Assembly: GCA_007922305.1 (NCBI GenBank)
Contig: ML677364.1
Location: 13,735,840-13,799,839, forward strand
Reading direction: 5' to 3'
DNA from: Dermatemys mawii
Lineage: Eukaryota > Chordata > Testudines > Dermatemydidae
DNA length: 64,000 bases
Shown: in pieces, positions 23,418 through 32,850 of the stretch
Position numbering within the stretch: position 1 is the stretch's first letter
Layout: every line of letters starts with the position of its first letter
The notes under the pieces: generated by a model
Told to the model about the DNA's origin: nothing
Seen by the model: the letters and a program-made list of their open reading frames with translations, nothing else
Databases searched by the model: none
Translations under genes and position numbers: made by a program

Positions 23418-23634
23418 TCATAGGCTAGCTCAGTGGTTTGAGCATTGGCCTGATAAACCCAGGCTTGTGAGCTCAATCCTTGAGGGGGCCACTTAGGGAT
23501 CTAGGGCAAAAAATCTGTCAGGGGACAGTACTTCGTCCTGCTTGTGTAGGTAGGGGACTGGACTTGATGACCTCTCAAGGTCTTTCCAGTTCTCTATGAG
23601 ATAGGTATATCTCCATATATTATATTATAGGATC
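23418..23634 (+). mobile_element. tRNA-derived SINE, turtle Cry I type
   Basis: The head carries RNA polymerase III promoter boxes: TAGCTCAGTGGTTTGAGCAT (A box, tRNA-like) at about 23425-23445 and TTGTGAGCTCAATCC (B box, GGTTCAATCC style) at about 23465-23479. A central body follows, then the tail GGGGACTGGACTTGATGACC, which continues through a TTTCCAGTTCT block. The tail closely matches the CR1 3' end at 54672-54722. This head-plus-CR1-tail build is that of the tortoise/Cry I SINE family, which is mobilised by a CR1 LINE. It is the best single marker for a cryptodiran turtle. Confidence 0.85.
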
Positions 23635-25450
23635 ACCAAGGTTATTTGATGAAAATGCCATTAATTTAGAAATTTGATATGATTTAATGTATATTTTTAT
23701 CAGAAACACTTAATTGACTAAATATTTTAATGCCTAAAAACTGAAACACAGTTGAACTTTTCTCCATATAAGCACCGATTGCTTTTTATAAGTTGTGAAT
23801 ACCTGAATAGAATAAAAATAAAATAAAATAAAATCCCAGATAAGGGTTAATTAAAATTTTAATTGTATCCATATGAATTGCCAAGGGAAGAGGTAAAAAT
23901 CATACACAGAAGACTTCTAGGGTGTTCCCCCTTCATTCCTTTTCTGACTATTTTGGAAGCTTATTTTGCTAGGCTACAGAGTGCAAGAGCATCCCCTGCA
24001 GGACCATTTTAGGCCATGCTTAATTTTTTCTTTTCCACAGAACCTTTTTTCTTTTGTTCATTTGTATTCACCCTATACGATGCGCAGTAATTGTGTCTAG
24101 AAAATTAGAGAGGGATGGCTATTGCAGTGGTAATGGAATTACTATCAGTGTTCTAAGCTGGTAAAAGGATTCTGAGTTTCAGTGAAAGGATTTAAAAACA
24201 CATGCTGAAATGAATATTGGGATCTCTTTTCTGCAGCTACTAGCTAAAGATGTGTCTTTTGGGTTTAAATGGTTTGACTTAAAGCCTCTAAATATGGTCT
24301 ATGAAAATTCAAGGTTGGACTTTTTGAAGAGGAGGAATTTTTGTTTGTTTGTTTGTTTGTTTTTAACCAGGCACAGAAAAGGAGCTTGATCCTGTGCCAT
24401 TAATTTAAACAGGAATTTTTTAATATTGATTCATTAGGAATAGGATTGGGCCTAAGCTTGTCTTTTTATTGGCCTTTTTTCCCCACCAACAGCATTTCCC
24501 CCCTCCCCCCTCCCCTTCTTCTTTGATAGAAAGGGAGGGAGGAGGGGTTTGCTCAGTATGCTCCAAAAGCTAAATGGAGGTATGGTGATGTTGATACCAC
24601 TGAATCGGCAGTGCGAGGCCTGTCCAGGGAGCTCAGATCTATGCGTTCAGTTGTAACACAAGCAAAACTCCCTTCGAAGTCCGTGAGAGTTTGGCCTAAG
24701 TACTGAATGTGAAAATTCAGAAAAGATTTGCCCCCGTGTGATTTGAGCAGGTCTAACATACATTTTCATATGTCCTTTCCACAGATATACAAAATAACAA
24801 CCAGGAAATGTTATTACATTTGGAACAAATGGAGGGTTACTGTTTAATGAATGTAGATGCACTAAGTAAAGTTTCATTAATGTATACGTAGCTTGTAATT
24901 CTGCAGTGAAAAATAGATAAATTATATCTTTTGTTCCTGTTAAGCACTGATGTCTGCTGTAAGTATCTCAAGTATGGGATCTAAAATGTAACCATGCCAA
25001 CCCTGATTCTGTATAAAAGCATCTCCAGCACAAAGGCATCAAATTCTCTCACATGATTTCTGAAAAACACAAACTTGAATGGTGATGTCTGTGAAACTTG
25101 TGGTCAGATTCACATATGCAAAATAAACAAATCAAGAACAAACAAATTAACGTAATTAATACTCCTTTCCTTCCAATATGTTGATTCACCCGGGAACAAA
25201 GTGAGAAATATATATTTCCCTGGCAATCTGACTTCAGTGCAATGTGCTGCATTTGGATTGGGAAGAAAGGGGGTATAATGTCTGATTCCAGGCTTTCCTC
25301 TTAAAATAGCAGAAGTTGGGAGCCCACAACCCACTTACTGAATATATTCTATTCTACTTCAGCCCACCTGCAGTTGCAATATGAGAAGGAAGACTGCAAT
25401 CTAAAAGGAGATCTATGTTTGTCCAAAAAGAAGGAAAAAGATTGTTGAAA
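23635..25450. other. Non-coding with two microsatellites
   Basis: Contains an (AATAA)n run at 23811-23834 and (GTTT)n at 24338-24364. On the minus strand near 24665-24690 lies GACTTCGAAGGGAGTTTTGC, another dispersed-motif copy. The CpG-containing stretch 24560-24720 is more complex than its surroundings but shows no clear splice-bounded exon. Confidence 0.45.
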
Positions 25451-25700
25451 AGCCTAAATTTAGGCACCCTGCCAGCCAGCGGAATTCACAGTCCCAGGTT
25501 AGGTGCCCTAGTTCCATATACAATCCAGGGGGACAATTAAGTGTCAAAGAATAGAATGTGCAAAAGGTAGCACAATGAGCACAGAACCAGCATAACCTAG
25601 CCACTAGGAAATGCTGAGAAGACTTAAGCCCCACACCTCAAAGTGACATAGATGCCTACTTCTGCTTGATTGCATACTTCCAGTTCCAAATGAGGTGCGT
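25451..25700. repeat. Old repeat with TAGGCACC/TTAGGTGCC motifs
   Basis: CTAAATTTAGGCACCCTGCC at the left and TTAGGTGCCC inside, plus a long unique-looking body with GTAGCACAATGAGCACAG. It resembles a turtle repeat family with such half-sites. Boundaries approximate. Confidence 0.35.
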
Positions 25701-25801
25701 GGTTGACTGGTCAATTTATAATTCTGGTATTCATAACTCTGATGTTCTACTGTAATTATAAAACCACTTAGCACTGGTACTCAACTTTCTAAAAGAACCT
25801 G

Positions 25802-26053
25802 AGAACATAAGAATGGTCATAGTGGGTGAGACCAAAGGTCCATCTAGACCAGTATGCCGTCTTCTGACTGTGGCCAGTGCCAGATGCCCCAGAGGAAATG
25901 AAACTGAACAGATAATCATCAAGTGATCCATCCCCTGTCACCCATTCCCAGATTCTAGCAAATAGAGGGTAGGGACACCATTTCAGCCCATCCTGGTTAA
26001 TAGCCATTGATGGACCTAACCTCCATGAACTTATCTAGTTCTTTTTTGAACTC
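25802..26053 (-). mobile_element. CR1 LINE 3' end (sense part of an inverted copy)
   Basis: The complement reads from GAGTTCAAAAAAGAACTAG through GATGGACCTAACCTCCATG-like sequence (in plus orientation) to the CR1 3' end, whose plus-strand form starts AGAACATAAGAATGGTCATA. It meets an oppositely oriented CR1 segment at 26051-26053, sharing CTC at the joint. Confidence 0.85.
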
Positions 26054-26616
26054 ACAAAACTAAGTGATTAGGCAACAAAATGGCAAATGAAATTTAATGC
26101 AGATAAATGTAAAGTAATGCACACTGGAAAAAAATCCATCTATATATACAATATGATGGGGGCTAATTTAGCTACAGCTAAACAGGAAAAACATCTTGGA
26201 GTCATCGTGGATAGTTCTCCGAAGACGTCCACGCAATGTGCAATGGCAGTCAAAAAGGCAAACAGGATGTTAGAAATCATTAAAAAAACGGATAGAGAAT
26301 AAGATCGAGAATATCTTATTGCCTTTATATAAATCCATGGTGCACTCACATCTTGAATACTGTGTACAGACATGGTCTCCTCATTTCAAAAAAAAGATAT
26401 AATGGCATTAGAAAAGGTTCAGGGAAGGGAAACTAAAATGATTAGGGTGTTTGGAATAGGTACCATATGAGGCGAGATTAAAGAGGGTAGAACTTTTCGG
26501 CTTGGAAAATAGGAGACTAAAGCGGGATATGATAAAGGTATATAAAATCGTGAGTGGTGTGGAGAAAGTGAATAAGCAAAAATTATTTAGTTGTTCTCAT
26601 AATATAAGACCTAGGG
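26051..26616 (+). mobile_element. CR1 LINE, inverted 5' segment
   Basis: Plus-strand translation from 26087 gives MKFNADKCKVMHTGKK, then HLGVIVDSS and CAMAVKKANRML, the region just after the RT palm in CR1 ORF2. It continues to a LKRDMIKVYKIVSGV-like block near 26520-26570. Orientation is opposite to the 3' end next to it. About 150 bp of CR1 between the two are missing, as in twin-primed LINE insertions. Confidence 0.85.
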
Positions 26617-26620
26617 ATTA

Positions 26621-28016
26621 ATCATATTCCCTCTTAGTCGTGTTTTTTCCAAGCTGAATAGTCCCTGTCTTAATAATTGCTCCTCATATGGAAGCCATTC
26701 CATACGTCTAATTATTTTGTTGTCCTTTTCTGAACCTTTTCCAATTCCAGTATAGCTTTTCTGAAATGGAGCAACCACTTCTGCACACAGTATTCAAGAT
26801 GTGGACATACCATGGATTTCTATAGATGCAAGGTGATATTTTCTGTCTTATTATCTATCCTTTCGTTAATGATTTCCAAAATTCTGTTTACTTTTTTGAC
26901 TGCCACTGCACATTGAATGGATGTTTTCAGATAATTATCCACAATGATGCCAAGATCTCTTTCTTGAGTGATAACAGCAGATTTAGACCCATCCTTTTAT
27001 ATGAATAGTTGAGATTGTTTTCCAATGTGCATTACCTTGCATTTATCAACATTGAGTTTCATTTGCCATTTTGTTGCCCAGTCTCCCACTTTTGTGAAAT
27101 CCTTTTGTAGGTCTTCACACTCTGCTTGGGACTTCACTATCTTGAATAGTTTCATATCATCTTCAAATTTTGCTACCTCACTGTTTACCCTTTTTTACAG
27201 ATCATTTATAAATATGTTGAATAGGACTGGTCCCAGTACAAATCCCTGGGAGACACCACTATTTACTGTTCTCCATTCTAAAAACTGGCCATTTATTCCT
27301 ACCTTTTGTTTCCTTTGGTGAGAGACCACATAAAAGTCTTTCTGCAAATGTAAGTTCACTGTATCCACTGGATTCCCCCTTGTCCACATGTTTGTTGAAA
27401 CCCTCAAAGAATTATAGTAGATTAGTGAGGCATGATTTCTCTTTAAAAAACCCTGTTGACTCTTCCCCAACAAATTATGTTCATCTATGTATGGCAATGT
27501 TGTTCTTCACTATAGTTTCAACCAGTTTGCCTGATGATAAAGTTAGACTTACCGACCTGTAATTGTTAGGATCACCTCTGGAGCCCTTTTTAAAAAATGG
27601 CATCACATTAGCTATCCTTCAGTCATTTGGTATAGAAGCTGATTTACTAACTACAGTTAGTAATTCTTCAATTTCACATTTCAGTTTCTTCAGAACTCTT
27701 GGGTGAATACCATCTGGCCCTGGTGACTTATTACTGTTTAGTATATCAATTCATTCCAAAACTTCCTCTAATGACATGTCAATCTGGGACAGTTCCTCAG
27801 ATTTCTCATCTAAAAAGAATGGCTCAGGTTTAGGAATCTCGCTCACATCCTCCGCTGTGAAGACCGATGCAAATAATTCATTTAGTTTCTCTACAATGGC
27901 CTTATCATCCCTGAGTGCTCCTTTAGCATCTCAATCATCCAGTGGTGGCACTAGTTTTCCTGCTTCTGATGTATATAAAAACATTGCTATTACCTTTTGA
28001 GTCTTTGGCTAACTCA
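26621..28016 (-). mobile_element. CR1 LINE ORF2 fragment (RT domain)
   Basis: Minus-strand CR1 sequence running from before the RT (28016) to the post-RT region (26621). The frame at 27195-27497 shows [12 protein letters not shown] and [18 protein letters not shown], the CR1 RT motif usually GVPQGSVLGP. Near 27060-27085 it contains the same GCAACAAAATGGCAAATGAA stretch seen in the inverted segment at 26073-26092, so the two form a long inverted duplication. Frameshifts and stops break it elsewhere. It ends without its own 3' end, abutting the neighbour at 26616. Confidence 0.85.
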
Positions 28017-28017
28017 A

Positions 28018-28440
28018 AATCACTCAGAAGAGGGGGCCTCTGTATGCTGGAGGAGTGGACACATGAAAGGTGGTAGAGTGACAGGTGGATGCAGTCCAAC
28101 CAGGAGTGGTGAGACCAATGGGTCTCCACCCAGACAAAGGTGAATGTCGAGACGTCGTCTGGGTGGTGGTCGTGCCAGATGTCCACCAGGAAGTGATGGT
28201 CAACAATCTCCCCGAGGACATCCGCGGCGGTCCCCGAGCGGTCCTGCTTCTTGAGGGTGGTGTTAAAATCCCCACCCAGGACCAGGCTCTCGTGAAGATC
28301 CAAGGGAGGTGGACACCTGCTGATAGAAGCGCAGCCATTTCAGGCCTGATGTCGGAGCATAAACGTGGACGACGTTAACCACCAGCCCCTCCATACGTAC
28401 CCAGAGGTGCAGCAGGCGACCTGGTCAGAGATTTAGTGGG
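28018..28440 (-). mobile_element. Tx1/L1-like LINE endonuclease fragment
   Basis: The minus-strand frame shows LVLGGDFNTTL, then DVLGEIVDHHFLVDIW, then HPDDVSTFTFVWV and HHSWLDCIHLS. These are the GDFN, the middle part and the SWLDxIxxS-like motifs of an apurinic-type endonuclease, in the style of the Tx1 group of L1 elements. The sequence is CpG-rich and GC-rich, unlike the CR1 it adjoins. The frame runs on into CR1 sequence at about 28016, showing a direct element-element junction. Only the endonuclease part is present. Confidence 0.75.
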
Positions 28441-30429
28441 CAGGCAGAATGCCTATCTTCATCAATCCCACTAGGTCTTAGATCTAAGATAGTCAGTAAG
28501 GTAACAAAAGTGTGATATTGTGCACATGCCCAGAGACAGAAACCTAGGAATATTAGGCTTTCAAGGTTAGGCAGTGGTTGAACAAAACATTTGAGAACCT
28601 GAATAGCACCTATATTTGGACTTAGGTGCCTAAAGTGGGGAATTAAGTGGAAAAACCTGTCATTGGTCCTGTATTGAAGATTATCAGTACTGGGATTCAG
28701 TCCAGTGTCATTGTTTTGAGGAAGAGAAAAACCCACATTTGGTGGGGAAAACAACAAATATTAGCTTTTTTAAAAAAAAAAACATTGATGTCTGCTTCAA
28801 AGTGTCCTGAGGCTTAGTAGCTTCTGGGGGGACAGATTACAAGGCAAGGTGCAGGTAGGATGTTCAAAATAATTTGCTACTGCTTTGAAATTTACCCTAT
28901 GGGTATCGGCACTACAGAGACAAAAACACAGACTAATAATAAGCCTAATCTTTGAGTTAGCTTCTGTCTTATCTCTGTGCAATGCATACAGAACTGGCCA
29001 CATTACAAAGCTTGGTCTCCAATCTAGTTTTCAATTTAATTTTCCTCAATTTGATAGTTTTTGAATGGCAATTAATTCCATATTTTACTAGTTTATTTGC
29101 AAAAGTAATGTGACTAATTGCAGCGGTTTAAATGGAGAAGATAGATGTGGTGACTCAGCCCCTCAGGAATGGGATGCTGCCTTCAAAAGTCTCTAATACT
29201 GCAATTCAAGAGAACAATCTTTTAAATTTGATTTTTAGATCATTATCCAAGTACAATAATAGCCATTTCTTAAACATTGATCAGATGTTAATGTTTTTGG
29301 TTTAATGTAAGGATTAGTGACACAGACTAAAACACTGATAACTCCAAAAGGCATCATGGCATCTACATAGCTAGAAAGACACATGGCTCTAGTGGCTTTC
29401 TCTTAAAAGTTGAGCATCTGAGGAGGGCAATTTCCCCATTGATAAGAATAATATACAGTAGCAGATATAACTAGGTTTCCAGGTAATTGAAAGGCAGTAT
29501 AACTGATTTATTTCTGTCTATTTAGAAATTGTATGGCTAGCACATTTTAATGTAAATTATTCTCTTTCTTTCTGTCTCCGAGATTGTACTAGTTATTGAC
29601 TAGAACTATAACTTACAGTACATGGGACAAGTGATTAATTTTAATTATTGCCCACTAGAGGACACTTTCCAGTTTCAGTAGTAAAAATGGCTCATTAAAG
29701 GCTGTCAGCTTTAGGAGACATGTCTTATTCAGGTAGCATCTTTCTTTCCCAACCCAACTAACATTTTAGGAGGTGGGGGGAAGACATGGACCTCATCACA
29801 CTCCAACCAGTTCCCAACTCCTCTTGCATATACATTTTTTTAAAAAAGATCTCTATCTTTTCTCTGTGTATTCTGACCTTTCCTGATGTCCCAAAGTACT
29901 TTCCTTCTCTTCCTGTGTCCCATGCTTAGTTGCCATGTTCACACACATGAAAATTAGGAAACAACTGTTTTCTTTACTGACTGTCGGAAACTGGCTGTTT
30001 CTTTACTGGCTGATGGACTAACTCTAACCTGAATAATGTCACTTAAGGAGGATGCAGGTAGACAATTATTTTTTTCCCTTCAGATTTCAAGAAAAATCAC
30101 TAGTTTTTAGTTCCAATTAAATGCACATAAAATATATTCCCTGATAACTCCCTGAAATATATTCCCTTATAACTCATGGGTGGGGGGGGAGATTGGGGTG
30201 GGGTTTTTTTGTATTCTTGAAGATAAAGTCACTCAAACTGAAAAATTACCATCTTTTAAAATCTGTACTCATACCTTTGGTTTCAAAACAAACCTTTCCA
30301 GTATATACATATTTAAATAATGTAATAGTACCGTAATAATTTTTCACACTTTTTTATATTAAATAGCTATTTCTAAATATAACTGCTTTACTTTAGTGCT
30401 CTAGGGTTCTTCACTGGCTCTTCAGGTGG
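28441..30429. other. Non-coding, one old repeat patch
   Basis: 28600-28645 has GGACTTAGGTGCCTAAAG, matching the TAGGCACC family at 19850 and 25451. The rest is AT-rich with no coding signal. Confidence 0.4.
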
Positions 30430-30570
30430 CCTGTTGGGTAAATTTGGGTAAGTCATTTGACTTCTCTGAGTCACTTTCCCTGTTTGTAAATTGGTGAAAT
30501 GGTACCTACTTTGATTATAAAGCACATGACGATCTGTAGATGAAAAGTACTGTATAAAAGCTAATTATTA
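30430..30570 (+). repeat. MIR-type SINE fragment
   Basis: GGTAAGTCATTTGACTTCTC followed by TGAGTCACTTTCCCTGTTTG and GTAAATTGGTGAAATGG matches the core of the ancient tRNA-derived MIR SINE (style: AAGTCACTTAACCTCTCTG...CATCTGTAAAATGG). The 5' tRNA head is missing. Confidence 0.75.
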
Positions 30571-30761
30571 ATTAATTAATTGTTTAGACTAGGCTATGTA
30601 AATAAAGCACATCTTCCGCTTACACCAGCTACTGATTGTTCTGTATACAAGACTGTACGAACTAAGCTTATTTCCTAAACTAAATGCATGGATAAGAGAG
30701 AGTACATAAAAAAGCATACTGCAAATATAAATAAAAAGTATTGACATAGTAGAAATGTAGC

Positions 30762-30850
30762 AACATAGAATTATCCATGTTAGATTAGACCATATGATCC
30801 AGTATTTGTCTAACTATGGCAAGCATCTGATGCTTCAAAGCCAGAAGCTA
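30762..30850 (-). mobile_element. CR1 3' tail fragment
   Basis: AACATAGAATTATCCATGTT followed by GATTAGACCATATGATCCAGT and GATGCTTCAAAG is a diverged minus-oriented CR1 3' end of the kind at 25802. Confidence 0.65.
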
Positions 30851-31079
30851 TGTTGTGATATTTTTTACTTTTATTGTATTATAATTTACATAATGATTAA
30901 TCTCATTTAAATTGAGGGAACTACTTGTGGAGTAGGCTATTACTCAATATGAGTAAGGGTATCATAATCTGGCACCAAGTGATTGTACCTCAGAACTTTG
31001 TAATGCATCTAGCCATTGTGGAGCACTGTTTGAGGGAAGTACTGGGCATTTTCCCTTCAACTAACCTTGTCCTAGGAAG

Positions 31080-31190
31080 AATAACTCTTCACTGCAGGAA
31101 TTACAGGATGAATTTCTATGGCCTGTGTTATACTGGGAGTCAGTCTAGGTCATCACAATGGTCCCTTTTGGCTTTCAAATCTGAGTGAGA
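31080..31190 (+). mobile_element. CR1 3' tail fragment
   Basis: TATGGCCTGTGTTATACTGG, then AGTCTAGGTCATCACAATGG and TCCCTTTTGGC, matches CR1 3' ends (GGTCAGACTAGATGATCA...TGGTCCCTTCTGGCC style). Confidence 0.75.
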
Positions 31191-31679
31191 TTTTTCAATA
31201 TCCCATTGCACCCAGTTAATGCTCTCTTACCCAAATAAATAATAGTCTTTAGTCAATGAGGTCTTTTTGTTCACCTTGGACACTTCTATCCCCTGTTACT
31301 CATAACTGAACATCAACTAGAGCTAAGTAGATTTGCTTGATTAGTCTGTTCTGAACTGCTTGAATATAATAGGAAATTAAAATTCAAAATACAGTACCAA
31401 AGGAAGGAAAGTAACATGAACAGTGAATTCCTGACATACAAAATCTCATATAGCTGAAAAATAAATAACAAAGGGATGTAAGAAATAAAAAACAATGCTG
31501 AGTACTCAGTAAATGTAAATACATACTGTAGAGCGAACATATTGAACAAAATTTTATGTGAGAAAAGTCATTTAATTATTTTTTGAAATATTTGTTTGAA
31601 ACTAACACAGGAGAATAAGCCATTAGCAAAAAAAAACAAACAAAAAAACCCAAATAAACAAAAAAACACTATAAATGTG
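31191..31679. other. Non-coding, A-rich run
   Basis: An A-rich, AAACAAA-type simple run at about 31627-31670. Nothing else recognised. Confidence 0.5.
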
Positions 31680-32222
31680 TCACAGCCACAGGACTAACAG
31701 CATCTATGACCCTTCCTGGTCTCTCCACATACACACTCCCCACACTCAGGTTCATACTGTTACTTCTCTCAGGTAGAAGCACACAATTCTCCCACTGTCA
31801 GAGTAGACCCTACTCTGCAGTCCCCTGTGCAGTCAACCACAATTACGTCAGTAGGTCTGCCTTAGCTTCAGTGTCTCCAGTTCACTTCCCAGCAGGAGCT
31901 GAGACAGTGATATCCAGTAACCAAACTGACTTCTTGCAGCAAAGTGTTATCCATTTACAACTAAAGCATTTTGGAGAAAGCTGGTCTTAAAACAAATAAA
32001 CAGTCTAGACATATCTGTACATATCTATCCATCTTCAGCATGAGATACTGGAAGATCTAAGCATCCTATGGACCTACCAACACCTTTATGGTCTCACAGG
32101 CATTGTCTGTTCCCCTAACTCATAAATCATGTCTCCAATCCTGCTTCAGGAGAACTCTCTTGTAAAAGCTGTTCAGTCTTTTTTGATCACTCTGGTCCTC
32201 GGGACTGTGGCTTCTTAACTGT

Positions 32223-32459
32223 TTATAGCCCTTTGATAGCTAAGTTCTCATCACTAGCAATAAAAGCTTGCAACTTTTTGGAGACAGGATGTAAAATTCC
32301 CAAAGGTAAGAGCTTCCTCCATTGCCTTACAGTACGTGGTGAGATGTTCTTAGCTAGGAAGCCATCCCATCGCCTTCTTGTTTGTTCTTCCAATATCACC
32401 CATTGAATTAAAGCAATAATAGAGGTTTCACTAGCCTCAGCTGTTTCTTCCCTTGGCAA
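32223..32459 (-). CDS. Short unrecognised frame inside the LTR-like region
   Basis: A 78-codon minus-strand frame starting MPREETAEASETS, with a basic middle (EEQTRRRWDGF, SPRTVRQWRKLL) and a stop after NLAIKGL. It reads like a short, charged, helical peptide. I do not recognise a domain. It could be the start of a retroelement protein or a chance frame; nothing in the sequence shows that it is expressed. Confidence 0.15.
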   Translation of the reverse strand: MPREETAEASETSIIALIQWVILEEQTRRRWDGFLAKNISPRTVRQWRKLLPLGILHPVSKKLQAFIASDENLAIKGL

Positions 32460-32598
32460 GACGGCCCCTCGTGGCTACACAGGGGCAGTCCGTTCCTCCT
32501 CCCCACCAGTCTTTTGGGCTTGTTTTTCTCCCTTATAGGAGCAAATGCAGCCTCTCCTCCTGGTGAGGCTCACTGTCCCTAACCCACTGGCACCATGA

Positions 32599-32625
32599 TC
32601 TCTCTTTCTCTCTCTCTCTCTCTCC
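32599..32625 (+). repeat. (TC)n microsatellite
   Basis: A run of CT dinucleotides with one TTT interruption. Confidence 0.9.
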
Positions 32626-32850
32626 ACCCCTCTCCCTCTTCTCCCAACAGAAGACGGTTTATAAAGGTCTCAGGCAGCCCTTAGTTGGAATCAGCTGATC
32701 CTAATTGACCTCAGGTAACCCTCTTCTCATGTGAACCTGGCTGACCTGTAATCACCCCTCTTCAGTTGATAGGGCGGAGGGCCTTTTGACCTTCTGGGAC
32801 TGTTTTTTACTCCCTCCTTGCAGCTGTCTGTCCTGAGTTTATCACAAGGT

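Larger units (their letters stand above)
31680..32850 (-). repeat. Possible LTR-retrotransposon remnant
   Basis: Read on the minus strand, the region starts TGTGATAAACTCAGGACAG near 32846 and contains a TATA-like CTTTATAAACC near 32652-32662. It then passes through a CT/GA microsatellite into a 78-codon frame. A TGTGATAAACTC start is seen in turtle LTR-like repeats. A partner LTR or pol motif is not visible, so the class is tentative. Confidence 0.3.

Noticed and set aside
23425..23495. A tRNA gene
   Set aside because: Polymerase III boxes are present, but they form the head of a SINE with a CR1-type tail; no intact cloverleaf was worked out.
24560..24720. CpG-containing complex stretch as an exon
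   Set aside because: No convincing acceptor/donor pair, and part of it matches the dispersed ATTGACTTCAATGG-like motif.
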